Source of the DNA: Lachnospiraceae bacterium
GTDB taxonomy: Bacteria; Bacillota; Clostridia; Lachnospirales; Lachnospiraceae
Length of the DNA stretch: 64,000 nucleotides
Assembly: GCA_009774145.1 (NCBI GenBank)
Contig: VSND01000011.1
Span: 24,267-88,266 of the forward strand
Direction: 5' to 3'
The notes beneath the pieces are model-generated. The model was not told where the DNA came from. It was given only the letters and a program-made list of their open reading frames with translations, and did no database searches. How positions within the stretch are numbered: the stretch's first letter is position 1; every line of letters begins with the position of its first letter. Below, one piece after another: positions 40,642 through 49,588 of the stretch. Position numbers and translations under genes: made by a program.

Positions 40642-41262
40642 TCAGTTCATCTCCTCCATCACACCATTCCCCCTTTTTTCCTTACCCCTGCGACAGAAGG
40701 ATGAGACAGGCATGCCGCACAGTTCTGCCGCCTTCCGGCAGGACAGTTCTCCGGACAGCCATCCGGCAAAGGCTGTATCAAAATTATCCGGAAGCTCCTT
40801 TTTCGGCCGGCCGAACCGGACTCCTTTTCTTCTGGCTGCCTCGATCCCTTCCCGCTGCCTCTGACGGATATTGCTGCGCTCATTTTCCGCCACAAAAGAA
40901 AGCACCTGCAGCACGATATCGCTCAGAAAAGTTCCCATCAGATCCTTTCCTCTCCGGGTATCCAGAAGCGGCATATCCAGAACCACAATATCCACCTTCT
41001 TCTCCCTGGTCAGCATCCTCCACTGCTCCAGTATCTCTTCGTAATTTCTCCCCAGGCGGTCGATGCTTTTGACGTACAGAAGATCTTCCTCCTGCAGCTG
41101 TTCTACCATACACTGATACATAGGGCGCTTAAAATCCTTTCCGGACTGTCTGTCCATATAGATATTCTTTTCCGGCACCTGCATCTCCATAAGCGCGATC
41201 ATCTGTCGGTCCTCCTTCTGTTCCCTTGTGCTGACACGGGCATATCCATAAGTATGTTTCAT
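40642..41262 (-). CDS. Serine resolvase/invertase family protein
   Basis: A 206-residue small serine recombinase (resolvase/invertase class). Nucleophile Ser11 in GYARVSTREQ and the Arg residues of SIDRLGRNYEEI form the active site. The long E helix and a C-terminal helix-turn-helix (SCRKAAELCGMPVSSFCRR) bind the DNA site. It could invert or resolve a nearby segment. It is not the IS607 TnpA type, whose DNA-binding domain lies at the N-terminus. AAAGGAGGAGA precedes the ATG at 41262. The TnpB-like gene follows on the same strand. Confidence 0.88.
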   Translation of the reverse strand: MKHTYGYARVSTREQKEDRQMIALMEMQVPEKNIYMDRQSGKDFKRPMYQCMVEQLQEEDLLYVKSIDRLGRNYEEILEQWRMLTREKKVDIVVLDMPLLDTRRGKDLMGTFLSDIVLQVLSFVAENERSNIRQRQREGIEAARRKGVRFGRPKKELPDNFDTAFAGWLSGELSCRKAAELCGMPVSSFCRRGKEKRGNGVMEEMN

Positions 41263-41356
41263 TTGTCTCCTCCTTTGTCTGGTCATTGATTCTGTCCTTT
41301 CTATCTTAGACTGCAATGCTTTCTTCGACTACAGACACTAAAGAAAACGGTCACGC

Positions 41357-41402
41357 AAAAAACCCGCCGACAGAACAGATACTGTTCTGTCGGCGGGTTT
41401 TT
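41357..41402. terminator. Strong bidirectional terminator
   Basis: AACCCGCCGACAGAACA pairs with TGTTCTGTCGGCGGGTT, with A and T runs outside. It separates the resolvase gene from the unit upstream. Confidence 0.92.
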
Positions 41403-41499
41403 CGCATTCGCTGATAAAATCTATAAAAAATTCCCGGCACTTTTTAATCAAGTACCGGGAATCCTCTGTTTTCGTCTCTGAATCTTCTGCAGATTCAGC

Positions 41500-42120
41500 T
41501 TATGCAGTTGCTCCTTTTTCTGCATAATAGTCATCAAACAGCTTACCGATTGCCGTATGGGTATCGCCGCAGATAGACGGAAGGCTGCCGCCCCATGCAT
41601 CTTCAGCCTGCTTAAAGCCCTTTTCCACTGCTGCCTGCATCTCTTTCATCTTTTCCGGATCATCTCCTGCAAGCGCTTTGGCAAAATCAAAGATTCTCTG
41701 GGACGTCTGAGATACACCCCAGTATCCATCCTCGGAAATTGCAGCCTGCGCATCCGCTTTGGTCTTGGCATCTACTGAATAGTTGCCGCTTGCCATGAAT
41801 TTCCAGAAATCATTTCCCTGAGACAGGTTCGCTGTAATCCCCTGTTTCTGGAACATCTGCGTCATCATGTTGGTGAAACGGGACATCTGATTGTTCAGAT
41901 CATCCTTTAAGCTCTGTACGAGAGCGGATCTCTCGGAATCACTCATTTTACCAGTAACTGCAGTATCCTTGCTGAACTCCGCACGGTCCACATCCTTTTG
42001 GACTGCGCTTGCGGAAGCCTCTTCCTTCGTGTCTGTGACAGGCGCAGTCACTGTCCTTGCGCTCTGTACATTCTGGGTATACTGTCTGACGGCAGTATCC
42101 TGATTCACATTAACCTGCAT
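41500..42120 (-). CDS. Conserved hypothetical protein of Clostridia
   Basis: A 206-residue soluble protein, not recognised as a named family. Residues 1-60 are Thr/Ala/Val-rich and likely disordered. The rest is helical with the phrases SALVQSLKDDLNNQMSRF, DAQAAISEDGYWGVSQTSQR and AWGGSLPSICGDTHTAIGKL. Similar proteins with the EDGYWGV and WGG motifs are, to my memory, widespread in Lachnospiraceae and flagellated bacteria, without a known role. GGAGGAGGTTAAGT precedes the ATG. It has its own unit between two terminator-like regions. Confidence 0.75.
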   Translation of the reverse strand: MQVNVNQDTAVRQYTQNVQSARTVTAPVTDTKEEASASAVQKDVDRAEFSKDTAVTGKMSDSERSALVQSLKDDLNNQMSRFTNMMTQMFQKQGITANLSQGNDFWKFMASGNYSVDAKTKADAQAAISEDGYWGVSQTSQRIFDFAKALAGDDPEKMKEMQAAVEKGFKQAEDAWGGSLPSICGDTHTAIGKLFDDYYAEKGATA

Positions 42121-42226
42121 ACTTAACCTCCTCCTTGTGTGGTCTAAAAAAGATTCCTTTACACACTATATCGGCACTTTTTTCCAAAACTAAAGGATTC
42201 CATACAGGAATTCTGACATCCCGTGC

Positions 42227-42964
42227 CTAATATCCATACACTTCCCGGATCTCGCTTCTGTATACTCCCGGTTTCTCGAAAATAATCAGCGGTTTTTCCA
42301 CTGTCATCCCGGACCGGCCTCCTTTTAACGCCTCAATCAGCACCATATTCGGTTCCCGGTCTTCATATGAATGCACCAGACGCATTCGCTTCGGCTCCAG
42401 TCCGTGCGAACACAAACAGGTCAGAATCTCTGCCAGGCGAAAAGGACGGTGCACCAGATAAAAACGGCCGCACGGCGCCAGAAGCTTTGCTGCCTGTGAT
42501 ACCACATCCTCCAGGGTGCACAGGATCTCATGTCTGGCAATCGCTTTTGCCTCATTTGGATTCTTAATGCCGTGCAGATCCGTCATATAAGGAGGATTGC
42601 TTGTGACCACATGGTAAGAACCGGCTCCAAAGAGCCGGTCCGCTTCCCTGATATCTCCGTTCACAATATGGACTTTGTTCTCCAGATGATTCAGACGGAC
42701 GCTTCGGGCGGCCATGTCCGCACTCTCCGGCTGAATCTCCAGACCGGTAAAGGATACTCCTTTCGTTCTGGCTTCCAGAAGGATGGGCAGAATACCGGTC
42801 CCGGTCCCCAGATCCAGTACCTTTTCCCCCGGCTTTACTTTTGCAAAACCGGCAAGCAGAACCGCATCCATCCCGAAGCAGAACCGTTTCGGGTCCTGAA
42901 TGATCCGATATCCGTTCCGATCAAGTTCGTCCAGACGTTCTCCATCCTTCAGCTGTATATCCAT
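42227..42964 (-). CDS. tRNA1(Val) adenine-N6-methyltransferase family protein
   Basis: A 245-residue S-adenosylmethionine-dependent methyltransferase of the TrmN6/YfiC (YabB) family. The SAM pocket is VLDLGTGTGILPILLEA. NPPY near residue 125 is the motif of enzymes acting on exocyclic amines. The start FCFGMDAVLLAGF is typical of the family, which methylates A37 of tRNA-Val in Escherichia coli. The target here is inferred. It follows rsmI by 4 bases, an order common in Clostridia. Confidence 0.88.
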   Translation of the reverse strand: MDIQLKDGERLDELDRNGYRIIQDPKRFCFGMDAVLLAGFAKVKPGEKVLDLGTGTGILPILLEARTKGVSFTGLEIQPESADMAARSVRLNHLENKVHIVNGDIREADRLFGAGSYHVVTSNPPYMTDLHGIKNPNEAKAIARHEILCTLEDVVSQAAKLLAPCGRFYLVHRPFRLAEILTCLCSHGLEPKRMRLVHSYEDREPNMVLIEALKGGRSGMTVEKPLIIFEKPGVYRSEIREVYGY

Positions 42965-42968
42965 CTTT

Positions 42969-43823
42969 TCATTCCTCCAAAAGCAGCGCCTGATAGATCT
43001 CCCTTTTACTGACGCCCCGGTCCTTTGCCACCTGCTTCATGGCTGTTTTCCGGTCCATACCCTGTTCCTCATAAAGTCTCATATGCTCCCCGGGAGTCAT
43101 CTTCTGAAAATCCTGCTGCCGCTTACGGATCCGCTCTTCGCGCGGCTTCCCCTCCAGTACCAGAACATATTCTCCCTTTGGTTCCTGACTCTCATAAAGG
43201 GTGCAGGCCTCCTGAAGCGTTGTCTCCCATACGGTTTCATATCGTTTGGTCAGTTCCCTGCATATGGACAGCCTGCGGTCTCCCAGACGCTCCAGAAGCT
43301 CAGCCAGCGTCTTTTTCAGCCGGTGAGGGGCTTCATACAGAAGAATCGTCCTGGTCTCTTCTGCAAGCTCTGACAGAACCTCTGCCCGTTCTTTTTTATC
43401 GGAAGGAAGAAATGCTTCAAAGCAGAACCTTCTGGTATGCTGCCCGGAGACTGCAAGCGCTGTCACGCAGGCACAGGCCCCGGGAACCGCCGTTACCGTT
43501 ATGCCGGCTTCATGACACATCCGTACCAGATCCTCACCCGGATCTGAGATACCGGGCATCCCTGCATCTGTGATCAGTACAATATTCTTCCCCTCCAGAA
43601 GCTTTTTCACCAGCGCATGTCCCTTCTCGATCCGGTTATGCTCATGATAACTGGTCATGGGAGTATGGATATCAAAATGATTCAGAAGCCGGATGCTGTT
43701 CCTTGTATCCTCCGCCGCAATCAGGTCTGCTTCCTTCAGCATACGCACTGCGCGAAAGGTCATATCCTCCAGATTTCCAATGGGAGTCGCACACAGACAG
43801 AGAACTCCTGTTTCAGTTATCAT
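42969..43823 (-). CDS. rsmI: 16S rRNA (cytidine(1402)-2'-O)-methyltransferase
   Basis: A 284-residue tetrapyrrole-methylase-fold enzyme that methylates the 2'-OH of C1402 in the decoding centre. LCLCATPIGNLEDMTFRAV and AAEDTRNSIRLLNHF, ITDAGMPGISDPGEDLV and VPGACACVTALAVSG are the RsmI blocks. The C-terminal extension (GMDRKTAMKQVAKDRGVSKR) is usual in Firmicutes. It overlaps the end of ricT by 11 bases. Confidence 0.95.
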   Translation of the reverse strand: MITETGVLCLCATPIGNLEDMTFRAVRMLKEADLIAAEDTRNSIRLLNHFDIHTPMTSYHEHNRIEKGHALVKKLLEGKNIVLITDAGMPGISDPGEDLVRMCHEAGITVTAVPGACACVTALAVSGQHTRRFCFEAFLPSDKKERAEVLSELAEETRTILLYEAPHRLKKTLAELLERLGDRRLSICRELTKRYETVWETTLQEACTLYESQEPKGEYVLVLEGKPREERIRKRQQDFQKMTPGEHMRLYEEQGMDRKTAMKQVAKDRGVSKREIYQALLLEE

Positions 43824-44733
43824 CCAGCTTTGATTTCCCTTCCCTGCGTTCCAGTGCTTCCAGGTTTTTCAGGTCTTTATCTTCCTCACGGCGTTTGCTG
43901 TTTTTTTCTTTACGCCGGCGGGGACGGAATTTCAGTTCCTCTACCCTGTATTCCCGGATCTCCTTTTCTTCATTTTCCAGTGTCACAATTACCTTTACGA
44001 GCTGACGAAGTACATTGACCGAGCTGACCACTCCTTTGCTGCCGTCTCTTGCAGATACATGATCCCCTGTATTCGGAAGCCGGCTGTTCAGCTCTTCGTA
44101 AATATCTTCCTCGTGCTTCAGGCAGCACATCAGCCTTCCGCACACGCCGGATATCTTGGTCGGATTCAGAGACAGATTCTGTTCCTTTGCCATTTTGATG
44201 GATACCGGAAGAAACTCCGACTGGTGTGTATGGCAGCACAGCGCCCTTCCGCAGATGCCGATTCCTCCCAGAATCTTCGTCTCGTCCCTGACTCCGATCT
44301 GGCGCAGTTCAATGCGGGTCTTGAATACCGAAGCCAGATCTTTCACCAGCTCCCGGAAATCGACCCTTCCGTCTGCAGTAAAATAAAACAGTACCTTGTT
44401 ATTGTCAAACGTATACTCCGCATCGATCAGCTTCATATCCAGCTTATGCTTCCTGATTTTTTCCTGACAGATCCGGAATGCCTCCCGTTCCTTTTCACGG
44501 TTGTTGTCCTCCTGCTCATCATCCTCCACAGTCGCAAGACGAATCACAGATTTTAATGGCTGAACGACCTTATCGTCCTCCACATCCTTGCTGCCTATGA
44601 CCACATGTCCATATTCCACGCCTCTTGCAGTCTCCACAATCACATGGTCATTCGCATGAATCTCAAGCTTTCCCGGTGAAAAATAATAGATCTTTCCTGC
44701 CCGGCGAAAGCGCACGCCGATTACTTTTGTCAT
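43813..44733 (-). CDS. ricT: PSP1 family regulator RicT (YaaT)
   Basis: A 306-residue PSP1-domain protein. In Bacillus subtilis RicT forms the Y-complex with RicA and RicF, which binds two iron-sulfur clusters, steers RNase Y and promotes sporulation through the Spo0A phosphorelay. The cluster-binding Cys motifs CGRALCC and CGRLMCC are both present. The last 45 residues are a highly charged tail. The stop lies at the start of rsmI, and holB ends one base upstream, a conserved order. Confidence 0.92.
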   Translation of the reverse strand: MTKVIGVRFRRAGKIYYFSPGKLEIHANDHVIVETARGVEYGHVVIGSKDVEDDKVVQPLKSVIRLATVEDDEQEDNNREKEREAFRICQEKIRKHKLDMKLIDAEYTFDNNKVLFYFTADGRVDFRELVKDLASVFKTRIELRQIGVRDETKILGGIGICGRALCCHTHQSEFLPVSIKMAKEQNLSLNPTKISGVCGRLMCCLKHEEDIYEELNSRLPNTGDHVSARDGSKGVVSSVNVLRQLVKVIVTLENEEKEIREYRVEELKFRPRRRKEKNSKRREEDKDLKNLEALERREGKSKLDDN

Positions 44734-44734
44734 T

Positions 44735-45724
44735 CTAATTCTCCTTCATGGTCAGGAGCAGAAGCTCCAGTGCCATATCAAAATTTACATTGGCATTCAA
44801 CCGGATCTTTGCCTTTTCCAGAGATTTTATAATACATTCAAGTCCTTCATAAGAACTTTTCTGCGCCTTTTCCCGGATGCTGATCAGTTCATGGGAAAAA
44901 ATCAGACTGTCCGCATCGCGGGTTGCCTTGAACATCAGAACGTCCCTGTACCATACAGTCAGAAGATCCAGATAATCATTGATCTCCATCTTATACGTAT
45001 TGATTCTCTTCAGATCGGAAATCATGTCGACAACTTCCATGTCATGGATATATTTTACCAGATGGAGTGCATGTTCCAGCATCTCTGAAAAGCTGTCCGA
45101 CAGGGCCAGCCTCTTCGCCTTTCCCACATTTCCCTGGGCAAACGCAGTACAGATATCCGCATGGTATTCCGGCACCTCAAGCTGTTCCATCAGATAGTTT
45201 TTTACCATCGGTGAAGATACCGGCTTCAGTTCCAGTATCACACACCTTGACCGGATCGTCTGAAGAAGCATCCCGGCGTTCGTTGTCAGAAGCAGCAGCA
45301 CCGCATAAACCGGCGGCTCCTCTATGGTTTTCAGCAGGGCATTCTGCGCCTGCACGCTCAGCTTCTCCGCCTCATCCACAATATAGATCTTATAGGGACT
45401 GCTGTAGGGCCTGATCATAATATCCCCATTGATCTGCGTCCTTATGTCCTCCACGCTGATGGTATTGGGCTTTTCATGAATCACACGGATAATATCCGGC
45501 TGGTTCAGGCTCAGCGCCTGCTTACAGGACTGGCACTCCATACATGGTTCCGTCCCTTTCCTCTCACACTGCAGTGTCTGCGCAAAAAGATCTGCCAGAA
45601 GCTTCTTGCCGGAACCCTTCTCCCCGCTTATGATATAGGCATGAGATACCTTATCCATCTCAATTGCATGTTTCATATGTAAGATTGTCTGCTCATGACC
45701 GAGTACATCCGAAAAACCTGTCAT
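44735..45724 (-). CDS. holB: DNA polymerase III subunit delta'
   Basis: A 329-residue clamp-loader subunit. It has an AAA+ fold with ISGEKGSGKKLLADLFAQTL as Walker A, a four-Cys zinc finger (CERKGTEPCMECQSC) and LLLTTNAGMLLQTIRSRC as the sensor/arginine region. It helps load the sliding clamp onto DNA. GGGGAGGTG precedes the ATG. The restriction-modification pair sits directly upstream, between holB and tmk, which are neighbours in related genomes. Confidence 0.9.
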   Translation of the reverse strand: MTGFSDVLGHEQTILHMKHAIEMDKVSHAYIISGEKGSGKKLLADLFAQTLQCERKGTEPCMECQSCKQALSLNQPDIIRVIHEKPNTISVEDIRTQINGDIMIRPYSSPYKIYIVDEAEKLSVQAQNALLKTIEEPPVYAVLLLLTTNAGMLLQTIRSRCVILELKPVSSPMVKNYLMEQLEVPEYHADICTAFAQGNVGKAKRLALSDSFSEMLEHALHLVKYIHDMEVVDMISDLKRINTYKMEINDYLDLLTVWYRDVLMFKATRDADSLIFSHELISIREKAQKSSYEGLECIIKSLEKAKIRLNANVNFDMALELLLLTMKEN

Positions 45725-45799
45725 TCCACTTCACCTCCCCTTTCAGCATACCACATTTTTATGAAAATTCCTATCATTTCCGTATGTTATTCTGCCTGT

Positions 45800-46453
45800 T
45801 TATGCATTCGGTTTTGCCTGCGCAACGGTATGATTGGAATAAGTATCCCACGTCGGTTCATAATCCGCATTCGCCTGATTTCCCCACATGTCCCAGCCTT
45901 TCCGTATACCTCTTGCAAACAGTTCAATTCTGGGACCCTGACTGCAGGCTTCGATCACAGGTATGATCTCGTCCGGCTTACGGCTGTGTTCTCTTTTCAT
46001 ACTTCTGATCAGATTAACCTGAGAACGAGCCGGCTGCAATGTTCTGTTAGGAGCGCTGTTTTTCTTAATGCCAAATAAAATCAATTCCGTAACATTCCGA
46101 AAATAAAATCCGACCCCTCTGCCGTCAGGTCCTCCGTCTTTGCGCACTTTTTCCCATACAATATTACCCTTATATTCAAACCCCCAGGCGTCCATTACCT
46201 CCAGGCCTTCCGGAAGCAGAGCATTGGGTACCCATAAATACAGATGCGCTTTTTCGTCTGTAATATCAGCAACCGGCAGCGCTTTAATATCTGAAATGGT
46301 CATTGTCTCATACCGGGTCAGACGTTTATGTTCCGGGGCAACCTTCCCTGTCCGGTTCTGAAACTGCCATGGAGGATCTGCATAAATGGTATTATATTTC
46401 TTCCCGTTCGTAAATTCCATCAGATTTTGTATCGTACTCGCCAAGTCTTCCAT
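45800..46453 (-). CDS. MT-A70 family DNA adenine methyltransferase
   Basis: A protein of about 217 residues that methylates adenine N6. DPPW near residue 30 is the catalytic motif of MT-A70 enzymes. KAHLYLWVPNALLPEGLEVM and NVTELILFGIKK are further family blocks, and PIELFAR-like RIELFARG closes the SAM site. With the restriction endonuclease gene just upstream it should protect the host site. The start at 46453 (GGAAG close upstream) lies inside the 3' end of the endonuclease gene, an overlap of about 60 bases. A longer reading to 46564 is unlikely. Confidence 0.88.
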   Translation of the reverse strand: MEDLASTIQNLMEFTNGKKYNTIYADPPWQFQNRTGKVAPEHKRLTRYETMTISDIKALPVADITDEKAHLYLWVPNALLPEGLEVMDAWGFEYKGNIVWEKVRKDGGPDGRGVGFYFRNVTELILFGIKKNSAPNRTLQPARSQVNLIRSMKREHSRKPDEIIPVIEACSQGPRIELFARGIRKGWDMWGNQANADYEPTWDTYSNHTVAQAKPNA

Positions 46454-47120
46454 ATTCTTCCACACATTCCTTTCCGATCCCGATCGCCAGAATGGGACAG
46501 CCTCCATTACGCCGTGAATCAAGTCTGTATAATAATTTACCCATCCATGTTGTACTTGCTCCATATTTTTTTATCAATAACTGACCGTTATCGTCTTTCT
46601 CCTGTTTGAAAATGTCATTGAGCGTCTCTGACCTTGTGACTATAACTCCCACATCGATCAGCCCGCATTCAAAATAGGTTCTCATCGCCAGCAGATCCCG
46701 GTCGAATGTCTGGTCCTTGCTGTTCCATTCAAGGTCAAAAGCCACTCTGTTTTTCAGAAAATCTATATTGTGGCCATCAATATATCCCTCGATTGTCTCA
46801 ACTTCATAAGGTTCCTCTGCAAACCGTCCCCTTCTCTGAGCCGTTTGTCTGGGATATTTTTTTACCGTCAGATCACCGCTTATCCGGATTTCTCTCCACC
46901 CATAAGGATACAGCACGTCATCAAATTTTTTCGGTATGGGTGATTCATTCCCTCCGGATTTTTTTATATCTGCCAAAGTAAGTTTTAATTTCCGCAGGCA
47001 TTCCTGCAGCTCATCCCACTCTGTTTTAAAAGCATCCTGAAGGATCTCCAAAGCATGGCCATAATTATAAAATTCAAATTTATGTAAAAGATCATGATCT
47101 ACGTATTTTTCTATCTTCAT
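46392..47120 (-). CDS. BglII/BstYI-type type II restriction endonuclease
   Basis: A 242-residue endonuclease. The central block (GHNIDFLKNRVAFDLEWNSK, then DQTFDRDLLAMRTYFECGLI, DVGVIVTRS) matches the BglII/BstYI family. There an Asp and Glu of a PD-(D/E)XK-like core (DLEWNSKD) bind the metal. Family members cut AGATCT or RGATCY, so a GATC-centred site is expected here. The sequence gives no more detail. It overlaps the methyltransferase gene, so the two are co-expressed. It lies between tmk (40 bases upstream) and holB. Confidence 0.88.
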   Translation of the reverse strand: MKIEKYVDHDLLHKFEFYNYGHALEILQDAFKTEWDELQECLRKLKLTLADIKKSGGNESPIPKKFDDVLYPYGWREIRISGDLTVKKYPRQTAQRRGRFAEEPYEVETIEGYIDGHNIDFLKNRVAFDLEWNSKDQTFDRDLLAMRTYFECGLIDVGVIVTRSETLNDIFKQEKDDNGQLLIKKYGASTTWMGKLLYRLDSRRNGGCPILAIGIGKECVEEYGRLGEYDTKSDGIYEREEI

Positions 47121-47159
47121 TTCCCATCTTTCTTTTTTTCCGGTAGTATTTCTGTGATC

Positions 47160-47846
47160 TCATCCATCCAGACAGCCCGGTATTTTTTCCATGACATAAG
47201 CAGTGATCTTTTCGATACTTCTGAAATTCCCCTCTGCATCCATACACGGAACAATATGAATGTTGTCATGCAGCTCTGCCTGGCGCAGATACACATTTCT
47301 CGCATGGCTCATGATCGTCCGGGACTCTTCATATACATCATGTGTATGGGTAAGATATTCCCTCTGTCCCTTCTTTTCCACATTTTTCCGGGACTGTTCT
47401 TCTGTCACGTCAAAAATAAAATACAGATCCGGCTTCCAGACTCCCAGTCTGTCATACTCCAGCTCAAACAGCCATTTCGTAAATTCGTCCCTTTCCTCCG
47501 GCTTTACACGAAAACTCTGGTATGCGGCATTGGACAGGGTCGAGCGGTTAAACAGTATATAATCATAAGCTTCCCTGTCAATATTCTTCAGCGCTTCCTG
47601 TCTGTCAAGCGCATACCAGAGGCTCATGGATCTGGGATCCACCTCATCTGCACGGACAGCATACTCGCCGGACAGCATTTTCCCGATCTCTTTTCCATAA
47701 AAGCCGGAATAGACCGGAAAATCCTGAATCCGTATCTTCTTGTCCATGGATCTTAACCGGGCTGCAACCTCATTTACCTGTACGCCCTTCCCGCTTCCAT
47801 CAATTCCTTCAAATGCAATTACCACGCCTGCCACTGATCTTCCCAT
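47160..47846 (-). CDS. tmk: Thymidylate kinase
   Basis: A 228-residue dTMP kinase of nucleotide metabolism. VVIAFEGIDGSGKG is the P-loop. FNRSTLSNAAYQSFRVKPEE and FDVTEEQSRKNVEKKG are the substrate and LID regions. In many Clostridia this type of kinase follows the lysine decarboxylase gene and precedes holB, as here. The start overlaps the decarboxylase end by 38 bases. A GTG at 47825 (VIAFEG) is an alternative start nearer the family norm. Confidence 0.88.
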   Translation of the reverse strand: MGRSVAGVVIAFEGIDGSGKGVQVNEVAARLRSMDKKIRIQDFPVYSGFYGKEIGKMLSGEYAVRADEVDPRSMSLWYALDRQEALKNIDREAYDYILFNRSTLSNAAYQSFRVKPEERDEFTKWLFELEYDRLGVWKPDLYFIFDVTEEQSRKNVEKKGQREYLTHTHDVYEESRTIMSHARNVYLRQAELHDNIHIVPCMDAEGNFRSIEKITAYVMEKIPGCLDG

Positions 47847-49242
47847 CCTCTCTGACTGTCTTTATACTCCCGTCTCTGATTCCATGGATCTCCAGTCTGT
47901 CCTTTTCATACTGGCACAGCCTGTCGATCACCTCTGCGGTGATTAGCTCTCCCGGCGCAAGAAGCGGAATCCCCGGCGGATATACCGTGACAAAATCTCC
48001 GCTGATCCTTCCGCAGGAATCGGCAACAAAGATCCACTCCTTTTCTGATTCTTCCGCCTCCTGAAACGTACAGACGCTTTCTGTCCGGAGCACTTCATCC
48101 GAATGCAGCTTTTCCGCTTCCCGCCGCCCCGCGGATTCCTCTCCTGTAAATCTGCCGTCGATCCGGCACAGTGCCTCTTTTAACCTTTCAAGGCTCTCTT
48201 TTGTATCTGCCACTGTTGTGATCATGCACACATAGGTGCTGCATGCCATCTCCGGCTCAATCCGAAACTCCTGCCTGAGTACCTCTGCAAGCTTTTGTCC
48301 GTTCCACTTTGTCTTCCGAAGAGAGATCAGAATCTTTGTCTCATCCATTCCCGGAACTTCGAGAAGCTCCAGATATTTCAGCCGGCGAAGTTCCTCTCTC
48401 AGCTGACCGAGATCTTTTACATACCGGTCAAAGGCTTCCGGATGTGTACGGATCCATTCCACACAGCTGTCCAATCCCGCCATCAGCACATAGGACGGAC
48501 TGCTGGTCTGATAGACCGTAAGATATTTTCTGATCCGTTCCCGGTCTGCCAGCGTCCCGTTCAGGTGAATCAGGCCGGTCTGCGTCAGCGCAGGCAGGGT
48601 TTTGTGCAGGCTGTGAATCACCACATCCGCACCGCAGCTTACGCAGTCTTCCGGAAACTGTGCAGAAAACGGAAAATGCGCCCCATGGGCTTCATCTACA
48701 ATCAACGGAATCCCGTATCCATGCACACAATCTGCAATCTGCCGGATATCCGATACGATCCCGTCATAGGTCGGAGAAGTCAGCAGTACAGCCTCTGTAT
48801 CCGGACTGCTCTGCAGCATGTTATCCACATCTTTGGGCAGGATTTTTCCGTTTATCCCCATGGACCCCATGGATTGTGGATAAAGATATTCCACATGAAG
48901 CCCTTTTAAAAACGCAGCGTGATAGGCTGACCGGTGGCAGTTGCGCGCCATCAGAAGCTTACCGCCGAAGGTCGTGCATCCGGATACTGCTGCCAGGACT
49001 CCTGCCGTGCTCCCGTTGACCAGATAGTGCGTCTCCTCTGCATGGTATAAGTCTGCTGCCCGTTTCTGCGCATCCGCCAGAATTCCTTCTGCATGATGGA
49101 GATCATCAAAACCGTCAATCTCCGTAATATCAATAAAATACGGATTTCCGATCTCCCCCATACACCGCTTATGGCCAGGCATATGCATGGGCAGATGATC
49201 AGAATCCGCATATTCCCTCAAGCTTTTTAATAACTGACCCAT
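47809..49242 (-). CDS. Orn/Lys/Arg decarboxylase family protein
   Basis: A 477-residue PLP-dependent enzyme of the group III/SpeA-type fold without the wing domain. HMPGHKR near the start, LTSPTYDGIVSDI, the Asp in VDEAHGAHF and the PLP lysine in VIHSLHKTLPAL are the family marks. It should decarboxylate lysine or arginine to cadaverine or agmatine for polyamines. The gene precedes tmk in many Firmicutes (yaaO-tmk order). The ATG at 49242 comes 1 base after the upstream stop and has no clear ribosome site, so coupling is likely. Confidence 0.9.
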   Translation of the reverse strand: MGQLLKSLREYADSDHLPMHMPGHKRCMGEIGNPYFIDITEIDGFDDLHHAEGILADAQKRAADLYHAEETHYLVNGSTAGVLAAVSGCTTFGGKLLMARNCHRSAYHAAFLKGLHVEYLYPQSMGSMGINGKILPKDVDNMLQSSPDTEAVLLTSPTYDGIVSDIRQIADCVHGYGIPLIVDEAHGAHFPFSAQFPEDCVSCGADVVIHSLHKTLPALTQTGLIHLNGTLADRERIRKYLTVYQTSSPSYVLMAGLDSCVEWIRTHPEAFDRYVKDLGQLREELRRLKYLELLEVPGMDETKILISLRKTKWNGQKLAEVLRQEFRIEPEMACSTYVCMITTVADTKESLERLKEALCRIDGRFTGEESAGRREAEKLHSDEVLRTESVCTFQEAEESEKEWIFVADSCGRISGDFVTVYPPGIPLLAPGELITAEVIDRLCQYEKDRLEIHGIRDGSIKTVREDGKISGRRGNCI

Positions 49243-49243
49243 A

Positions 49244-49588
49244 TTACAGTGAAAATACAAGAATGCCGATAATCGTAATCAGAATGGAGCAAACTGCACG
49301 CTTCGTCGGTCTCTCACCCAGGAAACATACTGCCAGTATGGTGACCCATATGATTCCGGTGGCTTCGATCATCGGAGTAACCTTCAGTTCAATTCCCCGA
49401 TATGCAAATACATTGACAACGGTTGTCCCAAGCAGAAGCGCGTAACTCAATATCACTCTCCAGTTCAGGAATTTGAATATAAAATTCTTATGTTCTGTCT
49501 GTGCCGACTGTTTCAGCAGAATCTGTGAAACCGACGCAATAAATACAGACAGAAAAGCCAGCATGTAACTAATGTTCATCCATTCCAT
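49244..49588 (-). CDS. SMR/EamA-like small membrane transporter, partner 2
   Basis: A protein of about 114 residues with four membrane helices (ISYMLAFLSVFIASVSQILL, VILSYALLLGTTVVNVFAY, IWVTILAVCFLGE, CSILITIIGILVFSL). It belongs to the small multidrug resistance fold and resembles the ArnE/ArnF half-flippases more than drug pumps. A second such gene lies just upstream and overlaps it, so the two probably form a heterodimer. With the polyprenyl-phosphate glycosyltransferase next door, flipping of a sugar-linked lipid carrier is the likely task. Confidence 0.75.
   Translation of the reverse strand: MEWMNISYMLAFLSVFIASVSQILLKQSAQTEHKNFIFKFLNWRVILSYALLLGTTVVNVFAYRGIELKVTPMIEATGIIWVTILAVCFLGERPTKRAVCSILITIIGILVFSL

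Noticed and set aside
41357..41402. GC palindrome as a CRISPR repeat
   Set aside because: It occurs once and has A and T runs on both sides, so it is a terminator. No CRISPR array or cas gene is seen anywhere in the window.
46454..46564. Longer start for the MT-A70 methyltransferase
   Set aside because: The extra 37 codons lie wholly inside the endonuclease gene and do not resemble the methyltransferase family; the start near 46453 fits better.
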